Assembly: GCF_018918145.1 (NCBI RefSeq) | Contig: NZ_JAHLPX010000004.1 | Location: forward strand, 62,001-126,000 | DNA length: 64,000 bases | Direction: 5' to 3' | Source of the DNA: Anaerotignum sp. MSJ-24 | GTDB taxonomy: Bacteria > Bacillota > Clostridia > Lachnospirales > Anaerotignaceae | Part shown: positions 17,887-26,504 of the stretch, one piece after another | How the letters are laid out: the number at the start of each line of letters is the position of its first letter | Numbering within the stretch: position 1 is the first letter of the stretch | Program-made: the position numbers and the translations under genes | The notes under the pieces: generated by a model | Databases searched by the model: none | What the model was told of the DNA's origin: nothing | What the model saw: only the letters and a program-made list of their open reading frames with translations

Positions 17887-18923
17887 TGTCGCTTATTGTT
17901 CATATAAGAAAAAGACTTCATAATTTTGAGCTTATATCGGATTTTGAAACTGACGGTCAGCTTGCTCTTCTGGGTGCGTCCGGCAGCGGAAAAAGCATGA
18001 CACTTAAGTGTATTGCCGGAATAGAAAAGCCGGACAGCGGATATATTGAGCTTAACGGAAGAGTGCTGTATGATTCGTCCAAACACATAAATATACAGCC
18101 GCAGAAAAGAAACGTAGGTTATCTGTTTCAGAATTATGCGTTGTTTCCGAATATGACGGTAAAAAAGAATATACTTGTTGCGATGAAGGCGGAAAATAAA
18201 ACCGAAAAGCTGAATTCCCTTCTTGATGAATTCTATATTCGTGACATACAGGACAAATATCCCGGAGAAATATCGGGAGGCCAACAGCAGAGGGTGGCGC
18301 TTGCAAGAATATTGGCAAGCGAGCCGGAGGTAATATTGCTGGACGAGCCGTTTTCGGCTTTGGATAACTTTATAAGATGGAAACTGGAAATGACGGTTGC
18401 CGATACCATAAAGAAATTCGGTGTTATTTCTGTTATGGTAACGCATGACCGAGATGAAGCATACAGAAATTGCGAAGCGGTGTGTATTATAAATGACGGA
18501 AAAAGTGAGCCGGTGCTTGAAATACATAAAATGATGAGACAGCCGAACACAACAGGTGCGGCAAGAATTTCCGGCTGTAAAAATATTTTTGAAGCAGAAA
18601 AAACAGATGATAAAAAAAATGTAATATTTCTGCCAAAGCTGAATATATATTTAAAATCGGCTGAAAATGCGGAAGAGGACATAAAGGCTGTCGGCTTAAG
18701 ATCGCATTATTTTTCTTTTGAGGTAACGGAAAACAAAATTGACTGTGTCGTTGAACGTCTTGTTGAGGACGTTTTCGGAGCAATAATAATGCTTAAGCCG
18801 ATAAATGCCGAAGAAGGCAATCTGATAAGAGTCGATACCGACAAAAATATGCTTGAAAAATTATCGGCAGGTGATAATATAAGTATCTATATTAAACCTG
18901 TTGACGTTCTTCTTCTCAAATAA
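17886..18923 (+). CDS. modC: Molybdate ABC transporter ATP-binding protein
   Basis: ATPase driving molybdate uptake, 345 residues. Walker A GASGSGKS is near residue 31, the ABC signature SGGQQQRVAL near 127, and Walker B VILLDEPFSALD follows. Residues after about 235 form a C-terminal TOBE-like domain that in this family binds oxyanion. It overlaps modB by one base and is followed by mog after 13 bp. Confidence 0.94.
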   Translation: MSLIVHIRKRLHNFELISDFETDGQLALLGASGSGKSMTLKCIAGIEKPDSGYIELNGRVLYDSSKHINIQPQKRNVGYLFQNYALFPNMTVKKNILVAMKAENKTEKLNSLLDEFYIRDIQDKYPGEISGGQQQRVALARILASEPEVILLDEPFSALDNFIRWKLEMTVADTIKKFGVISVMVTHDRDEAYRNCEAVCIINDGKSEPVLEIHKMMRQPNTTGAARISGCKNIFEAEKTDDKKNVIFLPKLNIYLKSAENAEEDIKAVGLRSHYFSFEVTENKIDCVVERLVEDVFGAIIMLKPINAEEGNLIRVDTDKNMLEKLSAGDNISIYIKPVDVLLLK

Positions 18924-18936
18924 GAAAGGTGATTTT

Positions 18937-19452
18937 ATGGAAGAAATTTATACAGCGGCGGTAATAACCGTAAGCGACAGAAGCTATAAAGGCGAAAGAG
19001 AGGATAAGGGTGGCCCTCTTGTTGCAAAAATGCTTGAGAATGATGGCTATAATGTCGTATTAACGGAAATTGTACCCGATGAAAAGGAAAAAATATCTGA
19101 AGCTATAATAAAAGCGGCGGCAAAGGACATAGCACTTATTGTTACAACAGGCGGAACAGGCTTTGCTCCGAGAGATGTAACACCGGAGGCAACAATAGCT
19201 GTATGTGAAAAAATCGTTCCCGGCATACCGGAGACAATGAGAATGCTGACTATGAAGTATACATCACGTTCCATTTTGTCCAGGGCTGCGGCAGGCATAC
19301 GCAAGCGTTCACTTGTCATCAATCTTCCCGGAAGCCCCAAAGCGGCAGAGGAAAATTTTATGGCTGTAAATGAACCGGTAAAGCACGGTTTGAGAATTTT
19401 AAGGGGAGAACCTATGAACTGTGCTGAAATAATTGACGAAAAAAAGAACTGA
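18937..19452 (+). CDS. mog: Molybdopterin adenylyltransferase (MogA/MoaB family)
   Basis: Activates molybdopterin by adenylation before metal insertion. The 171-residue protein has AAVITVSDRSYKGEREDKGG at the N-terminus, the TTGGTGFAPRDVTPEAT loop near residue 70, and VINLPGSPKAA near residue 128. The start behind AAAGGTGA is preferred over an in-frame ATG within modC. Last gene of the operon; a 17-bp perfect hairpin follows. moaD, moaE and moaA are absent here and must be elsewhere. Confidence 0.92.
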   Translation: MEEIYTAAVITVSDRSYKGEREDKGGPLVAKMLENDGYNVVLTEIVPDEKEKISEAIIKAAAKDIALIVTTGGTGFAPRDVTPEATIAVCEKIVPGIPETMRMLTMKYTSRSILSRAAAGIRKRSLVINLPGSPKAAEENFMAVNEPVKHGLRILRGEPMNCAEIIDEKKN

Positions 19453-19456
19453 TATT

Positions 19457-19505
19457 AAGGCATATATACAAAATGTCATAAATTTTTGTATATATGCCTT
19501 ATTTA
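19457..19505 (+). terminator. Terminator of molybdenum operon
   Basis: A perfect 17-bp inverted repeat (AAGGCATATATACAAAA and its complement) with a 10-nt loop, followed by ATTTATG. Long AT-rich stem; likely bidirectional. Confidence 0.75.
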
Positions 19506-19520
19506 TGTACTAAGTTCTCA

Positions 19521-19549
19521 TTGATTTATGGCTGTCGGTGATTTAAAAT
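19521..19549 (+). promoter_or_regulatory. Promoter for transaldolase-transketolase genes
   Basis: TTGATT at 19521-19526 and TAAAAT at 19544-19549 with a 17-bp spacer, 47 bp upstream of the aldolase start. Confidence 0.6.
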
Positions 19550-19596
19550 GGATAATGTAATATATTGTGATTTAAAAAAACACAGGAGGATAAAAA

Positions 19597-20244
19597 ATGA
19601 AATTATTTATTGATACCGCAAACGTTGATCAGATAAGAGAAGCTAACGAGCTCGGAGTTATCTGCGGAGTTACAACAAACCCTTCACTCATTGCAAAGGA
19701 AGGCAGAGATTTTATTGAAGTAGTTAAGGAAATTACAACAATAGTTGACGGCCCCATCAGTGCAGAGGTTATCAGCCTTGAGCATGAGGGTATGGTTAAG
19801 GAAGCAAGAGAACTTGCTAAAATCCATAAAAATATTATCATTAAAATTCCTATGACTCCCGAAGGACTTAAGGCAGTTAAGATTCTTACAGCTGAAGGAA
19901 TCAAGACAAACGTAACACTTATTTTCTCAGCAGCACAGGCTCTTCTTGCCGCAAAAGCAGGCGCAACATATGTTAGCCCGTTCATCGGAAGAATTGACGA
20001 CATCGGCAGCGACGGTATGGAGCTTATCGAAGAAATCGTTGATATTTTCAATGTACAGGGAATTGAAACGGAAATCATTGCCGCAAGCATCAGAAATCCT
20101 CTTCATGTTACACATGCGGCTCGTATCGGTTGCGACATCGCAACAGTTCCTTTCAATGTAATCATGCAGATGACAAAGCATCCGCTTACAGACATCGGTA
20201 TTGAAAGATTTCTTAAGGACTGGGAAGGCGTACCTAAGAAATAA
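19597..20244 (+). CDS. Transaldolase / fructose-6-phosphate aldolase family protein
   Basis: A 215-residue short (TalC/FSA-type) aldolase. Markers are [29 protein letters not shown] and the Schiff-base lysine in [12 protein letters not shown] near residue 84; the C-terminal [24 protein letters not shown] is typical. Sequence alone does not tell transaldolase from fructose-6-phosphate aldolase. Because transketolase follows 17 bp later in the same transcript, a transaldolase role in the non-oxidative pentose phosphate pathway is favoured. Confidence 0.9.
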   Translation: MKLFIDTANVDQIREANELGVICGVTTNPSLIAKEGRDFIEVVKEITTIVDGPISAEVISLEHEGMVKEARELAKIHKNIIIKIPMTPEGLKAVKILTAEGIKTNVTLIFSAAQALLAAKAGATYVSPFIGRIDDIGSDGMELIEEIVDIFNVQGIETEIIAASIRNPLHVTHAARIGCDIATVPFNVIMQMTKHPLTDIGIERFLKDWEGVPKK

Positions 20245-20261
20245 TTCGGGAGGAATAACTA

Positions 20262-22247
20262 ATGAATATTGATCAGTTGACTATAAATACATTAAGATTT
20301 TTGTCGGTTGAAGCAATCCAGAAGGCAAAAAGCGGACATCCGGGACTTCCTATGGGTGCGGCTCCGGCAGCATATACTCTTTGGGCAAAGAATATGAAGA
20401 TAAATCCTGCCGATTCAAAATGGGCAGACAGAGATAGATTTGTGCTTTCAGCCGGACACGGTTCAGCACTTCTTTACTCACTTCTTCATGTTTTCGGATA
20501 CAATGTAACAATCGACGATATTAAAGAATTCCGTCAGCTTTCAAGCATTACACCCGGACATCCCGAATACGGAATGACAGACGGTGTTGAAATAAGCTCA
20601 GGTCCTCTCGGACAGGGCATTGCCGCTGCTGTCGGCATGGCTATTGCCGAAACACATCTTGCCGCTGAGTTCAATAAACCCGGCTATGATGTTGTTGACC
20701 ACTACACATATGCGATGTGCGGTGACGGCTGTCTTATGGAAGGCGTTGCATCTGAGGCTGCTTCACTTGCAGGAACATTAAAGCTCGGAAAGCTCATTCT
20801 TCTTTACGACTGCAACAGCATAACAATCGAGGGAGATATTAAGACATCATTTGATGAAGATGTTCTCAAGAGATTTGAAGCTTATGGCTGGCAGACACTT
20901 ACAGTTAAAGACGGAAACGACGTTGATGCAATCGACGCAGCTATAAAAGAAGGTAAGGCTGAAAAGAATAAGCCTACTATAATCAAGGTTATAACAGAAA
21001 TCGGCTACGGTGCACCCAATAAACAGGGCAAGGCATCTGCACATGGTGAGCCTCTCGGAGAAGAGGAAATTGCACTTGCAAAGAAAAATCTCGGCTGGGA
21101 ATACGAAGAAAGCTTCTATGTACCCAATGAGGTTAAGGAACACATTGCCGCAATCAATGCAAAGAATGCGGAAACTGAAAAGGCTTGGAATGAACTTTTT
21201 GCCGCATACGAAAAGGAATATCCTGAGCTTGCGGCTCAGTGGAAGGAATGGCATAGTGAAAAGCCTTCTGCAGACCTTATGAATAATGAGGATTACTGGA
21301 CATATGAAGGAACAATCGCAACAAGAGCATCTTCAGAGAAGGTTCTCAATAAGCTTTCAAAGCTTGTTCCCAATCTTATGGGCGGTTCTGCTGACCTTGC
21401 ACCTTCAAACAAGAGTGTAATGAAGGACAGAGAATATTATTCACCTGAAAACAGAGCAGGCTCAAATATGCACTTCGGTATCAGAGAATTTGCCATGACT
21501 GTTATTGCAAACGGTATGTATCTCCACGGAGGCTTAAGACCTTATATTGCAGGCTTCTTTGTATTCAGTGATTATATGAAAGCCGGCTTAAGAATGTCAG
21601 CACTTATGGGACTTCCCGTAATCAGCATATTCACACACGACAGCATCGGCGTAGGAGAAGACGGTCCTACTCATCAGCCTGTTGAGCATCTTGCGGCTCT
21701 CAGAAGCATTCCCAACTACACTGTATTCCGTCCCTGTGATTCAAGAGAAACTGCTGCTGCCTGGTGTGCGGCTCTTGAAAGAACAACAAGCCCTACCGGT
21801 ATTGTGCTTTCAAGACAGAACTTACCTCTTCTTGACGGAACAGGAAAGGCTGCACTTAAGGGTGCTTATGTGCTTAAGGACAGCAAGAAAGATGTTCCCG
21901 ACGTACTTCTTATGGCAACAGGTTCAGAGGTTGAGCTTATTTATAACGCATGGGATGTTCTTCAGGAGAAGGGCATTGATGCAAGAGTAATCAGTATGCC
22001 TTCATGGGAAGTATTTGAAGAACAGTCGGATGAATATAAGGAAAGCGTAATTCCTTCGGCTGTAAGAAAAAGAGTTGCTGTTGAGGCTGCTGTTGATTTC
22101 GGTTGGTATAAATATGTCGGACTTGACGGCGAGGTTATTTCAATGCATGGCTATGGTGCATCGGCTCCTGCGGCTAAGCTTTTTGAAAAATACGGATTTA
22201 CGGTTGACAATGTAGTTGAAACTGTTTTAAAAGTAGTAAATAAATAA
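20262..22247 (+). CDS. tkt: Transketolase
   Basis: Thiamine diphosphate enzyme moving two-carbon units between sugar phosphates. The 661-residue protein is a full-length single-chain enzyme: [19 protein letters not shown] at residue 20, the ThDP motif [18 protein letters not shown] near residue 155, HFGIREFAM near 400, and the [14 protein letters not shown] segment near 465. It starts behind CGGGAGGA 17 bp after the aldolase gene. Together they supply pentose phosphates for nucleotide and riboflavin synthesis. Confidence 0.96.
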   Translation: MNIDQLTINTLRFLSVEAIQKAKSGHPGLPMGAAPAAYTLWAKNMKINPADSKWADRDRFVLSAGHGSALLYSLLHVFGYNVTIDDIKEFRQLSSITPGHPEYGMTDGVEISSGPLGQGIAAAVGMAIAETHLAAEFNKPGYDVVDHYTYAMCGDGCLMEGVASEAASLAGTLKLGKLILLYDCNSITIEGDIKTSFDEDVLKRFEAYGWQTLTVKDGNDVDAIDAAIKEGKAEKNKPTIIKVITEIGYGAPNKQGKASAHGEPLGEEEIALAKKNLGWEYEESFYVPNEVKEHIAAINAKNAETEKAWNELFAAYEKEYPELAAQWKEWHSEKPSADLMNNEDYWTYEGTIATRASSEKVLNKLSKLVPNLMGGSADLAPSNKSVMKDREYYSPENRAGSNMHFGIREFAMTVIANGMYLHGGLRPYIAGFFVFSDYMKAGLRMSALMGLPVISIFTHDSIGVGEDGPTHQPVEHLAALRSIPNYTVFRPCDSRETAAAWCAALERTTSPTGIVLSRQNLPLLDGTGKAALKGAYVLKDSKKDVPDVLLMATGSEVELIYNAWDVLQEKGIDARVISMPSWEVFEEQSDEYKESVIPSAVRKRVAVEAAVDFGWYKYVGLDGEVISMHGYGASAPAAKLFEKYGFTVDNVVETVLKVVNK

Positions 22248-22264
22248 TTTATAATGTATAATAA

Positions 22265-22293
22265 GGCTGTGCATTTATGCACAGCCTATTTTT
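22265..22293 (+). terminator. Terminator after tkt
   Basis: GGCTGTGCA and TGCACAGCC form a perfect 9-bp stem with loop TTTA, followed by TATTTTTATG. Confidence 0.87.
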
Positions 22294-22385
22294 ATGTCTA
22301 TCGGCGTGCTAATATACCTCTGAAAAAATAGACAAAAAAGTGTTAGAATGAAAAATTTACGTAAACAAAAGGAGAAAATTTTATT

Positions 22386-22928
22386 ATGCGTACTTTTATA
22401 GCAATAGATTTTGAAGAAAAGACAAAAAGACAAATTGCCGATTTTCAAGACCAAATTAGGACAGATTGTAAGCACGGAAAGTTCACATACAAGGATAATA
22501 TACATTTAACATTGCATTTTATCGGTGAAACAGACGAATATGACCTTGAAAATCTTGCGTCGGCAATAGAAGAAACGGCTGCACTTAACAGAAAATTTAC
22601 AATGAATTTTACAGACTTAGGTTACTTTGATAGAGGAAAGGAGTGTATTATGTGGCTCGGAACCGATAAAAGTAAGGAACTTGTCAGACTACATCAGACG
22701 CTTGAAAAGTGTCTCGGAAAGCAGGGATTTAAGCGGGAAAGAGCACAATTTTCTCCACATATTACTATCGGACGTGAGATTGTTATGATTTATAACAAAA
22801 AAATTGCTGTTGAAAAGTTTAAACCGAAAATAGGCGAAATAATCGTCAAAGAAATAAGCCTTATGGAAAGTAAACGAGTTGACGGAAAACTTGTATACAA
22901 AAAGTTGTATAGTGCAAAACTTCTATAA
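22386..22928 (+). CDS. thpR: RNA 2',3'-cyclic phosphodiesterase
   Basis: A 180-residue 2H phosphoesterase, once called 2'-5' RNA ligase; opens 2',3'-cyclic phosphates on RNA. Both catalytic HxTx motifs are present: HLTLHF near residue 42 and HITIGR near residue 126. It begins MRTFIAIDFEE, typical of the family, and stands alone after the tkt terminator with no convincing promoter spotted. Its biological role is uncertain even in well-studied bacteria. Confidence 0.88.
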   Translation: MRTFIAIDFEEKTKRQIADFQDQIRTDCKHGKFTYKDNIHLTLHFIGETDEYDLENLASAIEETAALNRKFTMNFTDLGYFDRGKECIMWLGTDKSKELVRLHQTLEKCLGKQGFKRERAQFSPHITIGREIVMIYNKKIAVEKFKPKIGEIIVKEISLMESKRVDGKLVYKKLYSAKLL

Positions 22929-23085
22929 TAAAATTGTGAAATTCGGTTGAATATTTTTTTGATTAGTTAATTTGTAGTATATATCTCATTTAAAATGATT
23001 AGGTGTTATGCAAAAGCTGTAAAACGTAAATGGTATTTTCATTTAAGTTAATATAAAAAATGTGGATTTTTGTAAAACAAACACA

Positions 23086-23114
23086 TTGACATATTATTAA
23101 CAGTAGTATATTAT
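23086..23114 (+). promoter_or_regulatory. Promoter of acd-etfB-etfA
   Basis: TTGACA at 23086-23091 and TATTAT at 23109-23114 with a 17-bp spacer. Transcription would begin near 23121, leaving a leader of about 190 nt. The 150 bp between thpR and this promoter is AT-rich, with nothing recognised. Confidence 0.75.
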
Positions 23115-23233
23115 ATAGGATAGGCAAGGTCATAAAGATATAACATAGTATTTGTTGTAAATTGTATGACAACCTTTAATTAAAGTCGGCGGAAGGTTAA
23201 GTCGCAATTTGGGGAATGATGAATTCTGCAGAC

Positions 23234-23287
23234 TTTGATTAACATCAAAACACGATTATGGTAATTTTGATGGTTTATATTTTTTTA
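23234..23287 (+). promoter_or_regulatory. Possible attenuator-like alternative hairpins in acd leader
   Basis: The segment CATCAAAA (23243-23250) can pair backward with TTTGAT (23234-23239) or forward with TTTTGATG (23265-23272). The forward hairpin is followed by TTTATATTTTTTTAC just before the acd ribosome site. The two pairings exclude each other. Stems are short and AT-rich, so this is suggestive only. Confidence 0.35.
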
Positions 23288-23310
23288 CAAGGATAAAGGA
23301 GGAAGTATTA

Positions 23311-24456
23311 ATGGATTTTACGTTATCAAAAGAACACCTGTTATTCAGACAAATGGTAAGAGAGTTCGTAGAGAACGAAATTAAACCAGTAATGCAGGAA
23401 ATGGATGAAACAGAAGAATTCCCCAGAGAAATTTGGGAAAAGCTCGGACCTGCAGGCCTTTTAGGTATTCAGTATCCTAAAAAATACGGCGGACAGGGTG
23501 GAGATTACCTTGCATACGTTATCGCTATTGAGGAGATTTCAAAATATTGTGCATCTATTACATCAGGTATTGCTGCACATTCATCACTTGCAACATGGCC
23601 TATTTACCAGTTTGGTACTGAAGAGCAGAAAATGAGATTCCTTCCTGAGTTACTCTCAGGTAGAGCTTGGGGTGCTATGGGTCTTACAGAACCCGGTGCT
23701 GGCTCTGATGCAGCTATGCAGCAGACAAAGGCTTACCTTGACGGTGACCACTATGTAGTAAACGGTAGAAAATGCTTCATTACAAACGCTGGTGAAGCTA
23801 AATATTATACAACAGTAGTTATGACAGATAAGACAAAGGGAAACAAGGGTATGTCAATACTCGTTATTCCTGCTGATGCTCCCGGTTTCACAATCGGTAA
23901 GCATGAAAAGAAGATGGGTATCCGTGCTTCTGCAACAGCTGACCTTATCTTTGATAACTGTATAGTTCCCAAGGAAAACCTTATCGGTAGAGAAGGCGAC
24001 GGCTTCAAGATGATCATGCAGACTCTTGACGTTGGACGTCTTGGCGTTGGTGCTATCGGTCTTGGTATTGCTGAAGGTGCTATCGAAGAAACACTTAAAT
24101 ATGTAAGCCAGAGAAAACAGTTCGGAAAGACAATCGGATCATTCCAGAATACACAGTTCGAGCTTGCTGATATGAAGACAAGAGCAGACTCAGCTCAGCT
24201 TATCATCTACAGAGCAGCTTGTACTAAAGACGCTGGCCTTCCTTTCGGTATGTATGCTTGTATGGGTAAATACTACGGTGCAACAGTTGGTTCAGATATA
24301 ACCAGAAGATGCGTTCAGTTATTCGGTGGATATGGTTACATGAGAGAGTACCATGTTGAAAGAATGATGAGAGATGCTAAGATCGTAGAAATTTATGAAG
24401 GAACAAGTGAAGTTCAGAAGATGGTTATTGCCGGTCATATGAAGGTTGGTAAATAA
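23311..24456 (+). CDS. Acyl-CoA dehydrogenase (butyryl-CoA dehydrogenase type)
   Basis: FAD enzyme interconverting an acyl-CoA and its enoyl-CoA; in anaerobes usually run as a reductase of crotonyl- or acryloyl-CoA with Etf as electron partner. The 381-residue protein has WGAMGLTEPGAGSDAAMQQT near residue 120, CFITNAGEAKYY, and the catalytic glutamate in IVEIYEGTSEVQKMVI near residue 363. etfB and etfA follow in the same operon, consistent with a Bcd-EtfAB complex. thl, crt and hbd are absent, so the substrate cannot be set from context. Confidence 0.92.
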   Translation: MDFTLSKEHLLFRQMVREFVENEIKPVMQEMDETEEFPREIWEKLGPAGLLGIQYPKKYGGQGGDYLAYVIAIEEISKYCASITSGIAAHSSLATWPIYQFGTEEQKMRFLPELLSGRAWGAMGLTEPGAGSDAAMQQTKAYLDGDHYVVNGRKCFITNAGEAKYYTTVVMTDKTKGNKGMSILVIPADAPGFTIGKHEKKMGIRASATADLIFDNCIVPKENLIGREGDGFKMIMQTLDVGRLGVGAIGLGIAEGAIEETLKYVSQRKQFGKTIGSFQNTQFELADMKTRADSAQLIIYRAACTKDAGLPFGMYACMGKYYGATVGSDITRRCVQLFGGYGYMREYHVERMMRDAKIVEIYEGTSEVQKMVIAGHMKVGK

Positions 24457-24529
24457 TCTTACATAATTACGACAGTATGAATGATTCTCTTTGAATTTTA
24501 TTATATAAATATGCGGAAGGAGAAAGACA

Positions 24530-25324
24530 ATGAAAATAGTTGTTTGTGCAAAACAGGTACCTGATACCACAGAAGTAAAGCTTGATCCAAAAACAAATAC
24601 ACTCATCAGAGATGGTGTTCCCAGTATTATAAATCCCGATGATAAAGCAGGTATTGAAGCTGCTTTACAGTTAAAAGAAAAAGTAGGCGGAACAGTTACA
24701 GTTGTTTCCATGGGACCTCCCCAGGCAGATGCTGCATTAAGAGAAGCTCTTGCTATGGGTTGTGACGAAGCTATCCTTGTAACAGACAGAGCATTCGGCG
24801 GCGCTGATACATGGGCTACTTCATCAACAATCGCAGCTGCATTAAAGAAACTTGACTATGATGTAATCATCACAGGCCGTCAGGCTATCGATGGTGATAC
24901 AGCACAGGTTGGTCCTCAGATTGCTGAGCACCTTGGAATTCCTCAGGTTTCATACGCTGAAGAAATCGTTGAAGCAGAAGAAGGCAAACTTGTTGTTAAG
25001 AGACAGTTTGAAGATAGATATCATATAATCGAAGTTAAAACTCCGTGCCTTATCACAGCATTAGCAGAGTTAGCAACTCCCAGATATATGACAGTTCACG
25101 GCATCTTTGACGCATACAGAGAAAAAGAAGTTAAAGTGTGGACACTTGAAGAACTTAAAGACACAGTTGATATGGCTAATATCGGTCTTAAGGGTTCTCC
25201 TACAAACGTTAAGCAGTCATTCACAAAACAGGCTAAAGGCAAAGGACTTTACTACAAAGATCTTTCACCCGAAGATGCTGTTGAAACAATCGTTGCTAAG
25301 TTAGAGGAAAGACATATTATCTAA
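24530..25324 (+). CDS. etfB: Electron transfer flavoprotein beta subunit
   Basis: FAD/AMP-binding partner of EtfA that shuttles electrons to or from the acyl-CoA dehydrogenase upstream. The 264-residue protein starts MKIVVCAKQVPDTTEVKLD and contains the signature GRQAIDGDTAQVGPQIAEHL near residue 123. It follows acd by 73 bp with an AAGGAG site. In clostridia such EtfAB can bifurcate electrons to ferredoxin (family knowledge); that is not decidable here. Confidence 0.94.
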   Translation: MKIVVCAKQVPDTTEVKLDPKTNTLIRDGVPSIINPDDKAGIEAALQLKEKVGGTVTVVSMGPPQADAALREALAMGCDEAILVTDRAFGGADTWATSSTIAAALKKLDYDVIITGRQAIDGDTAQVGPQIAEHLGIPQVSYAEEIVEAEEGKLVVKRQFEDRYHIIEVKTPCLITALAELATPRYMTVHGIFDAYREKEVKVWTLEELKDTVDMANIGLKGSPTNVKQSFTKQAKGKGLYYKDLSPEDAVETIVAKLEERHII

Positions 25325-25377
25325 TTGATGGGAAACTAACTTCATAAGACTAATAATCAGAAAGGAATGGTAAGCTA

Positions 25378-26400
25378 ATGAGTAAAGACGTATACGTATT
25401 AGCAGAACAGAGAGACGGAGAACTCCAGAAGGTTGGATTAGAACTTATAGGCAAAGCCACAGAACTTGCTGCTGACTTAGGCCAGCAGGTAGTTGCTATA
25501 TTATTAGGCAGCGGAATCAAAGACAAAGCAGAAATCCTTATTCAGCACGGTGCTGACAAGGTAGTTGTTGTTGATGATCCTATGCTTGCTGAATATGTTA
25601 CAGAACCTTACGCAAAGGCTCTTAACGAAATCATCAAAAAGAATGATCCCGAAATCGTTCTTTTCGGTGCTACATCTATCGGACGTGACCTTGCTCCCCG
25701 TGTATCAGCAAGAGTACATACAGGTCTTACAGCCGATTGTACAAAGCTTGACATCGGAACAATCGATTCAATGCCCGATACAAAATTATTACTTATGACT
25801 CGTCCTGCATTCGGTGGTAACATCATGGCTACTATCGTATGTAAAGACCACAGACCTCAGATGGCTACTGTACGTCCCGGCGTTATGAAAGCTCTTGCTA
25901 AAGATGAAGCAAGAAAGGGCGAAGTAGTAGATTTCAAGGTTGACTTTACAGATGCAGATATGAATGTAAAGATCAGAGAAGTTGTTAAGGGTGATTCAAA
26001 GGCAGTTGATATTACAGAAGCTAAGGTTCTTATCTCAGGCGGACGTGGTATCGGTTCACCCGATTTCTTCGGAAAACTTCAGGAGCTTGCTGATGTACTC
26101 GGTGGTGTAGTTTCTGCATCAAGAGCTGCAGTTGACGCAGGCTGGATTGAAAAAGACAGACAGGTTGGACAGACAGGTAAGACAGTACGTCCTGATCTCT
26201 ATATGGCATGCGGTATTTCAGGTGCTATCCAGCACGTTGCTGGTATGGAAAGTGCTGAATATATCGTTGCAATCAACATAAACGATACAGCTCCTATCTT
26301 TGATGTAGCTGACTTAGGTATCGTTGGCGATGTTAAAGCTATCGTTCCCAAGTTAACAGAAGCTATTGCAAAGCGTAAAGCTGAAAAAGCTGCTCAGTAA
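25378..26400 (+). CDS. etfA: Electron transfer flavoprotein alpha subunit
   Basis: FAD-carrying subunit of EtfAB. The 340-residue protein has the C-terminal FAD domain signature VLISGGRGIGSPDFFGKL near residue 220, then GQTGKTVRPDLYMACGISGAIQH near 263 and NINDTAPIFDVADLGIVGD. It lacks the N-terminal ferredoxin-like extension seen in some clostridial EtfA. Last gene before a very strong terminator. Confidence 0.94.
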   Translation: MSKDVYVLAEQRDGELQKVGLELIGKATELAADLGQQVVAILLGSGIKDKAEILIQHGADKVVVVDDPMLAEYVTEPYAKALNEIIKKNDPEIVLFGATSIGRDLAPRVSARVHTGLTADCTKLDIGTIDSMPDTKLLLMTRPAFGGNIMATIVCKDHRPQMATVRPGVMKALAKDEARKGEVVDFKVDFTDADMNVKIREVVKGDSKAVDITEAKVLISGGRGIGSPDFFGKLQELADVLGGVVSASRAAVDAGWIEKDRQVGQTGKTVRPDLYMACGISGAIQHVAGMESAEYIVAININDTAPIFDVADLGIVGDVKAIVPKLTEAIAKRKAEKAAQ

Positions 26401-26418
26401 TTAAATTAAGTAGAATTC

Positions 26419-26452
26419 AATGCCCTTCCGTTTAACGGAAGGGCATTTTTTA
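26419..26452 (+). terminator. Terminator after etfA
   Basis: AATGCCCTTCCG and CGGAAGGGCATT form a perfect 12-bp stem with loop TTTAA, followed by TTTTTA. Separates the acd operon from the germination operon. Confidence 0.94.
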
Positions 26453-26504
26453 TGTATATTTTTGCTGTTTAAAGCCAAACATAAGCCTGAAAGAGGTGGA
26501 AATA

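Noticed and set aside
22275-22283. Perfect DnaA-box 9-mer TTATGCACA
   Set aside because: It falls inside the tkt terminator stem-loop, where the sequence is explained by the hairpin; single 9-mers are expected by chance in AT-rich DNA.
26452-26504. Sigma-G promoter for the germination operon
   Set aside because: CATAAGC near 26479 is a weak -10 match and no TGMATA-like -35 lies at the right distance.
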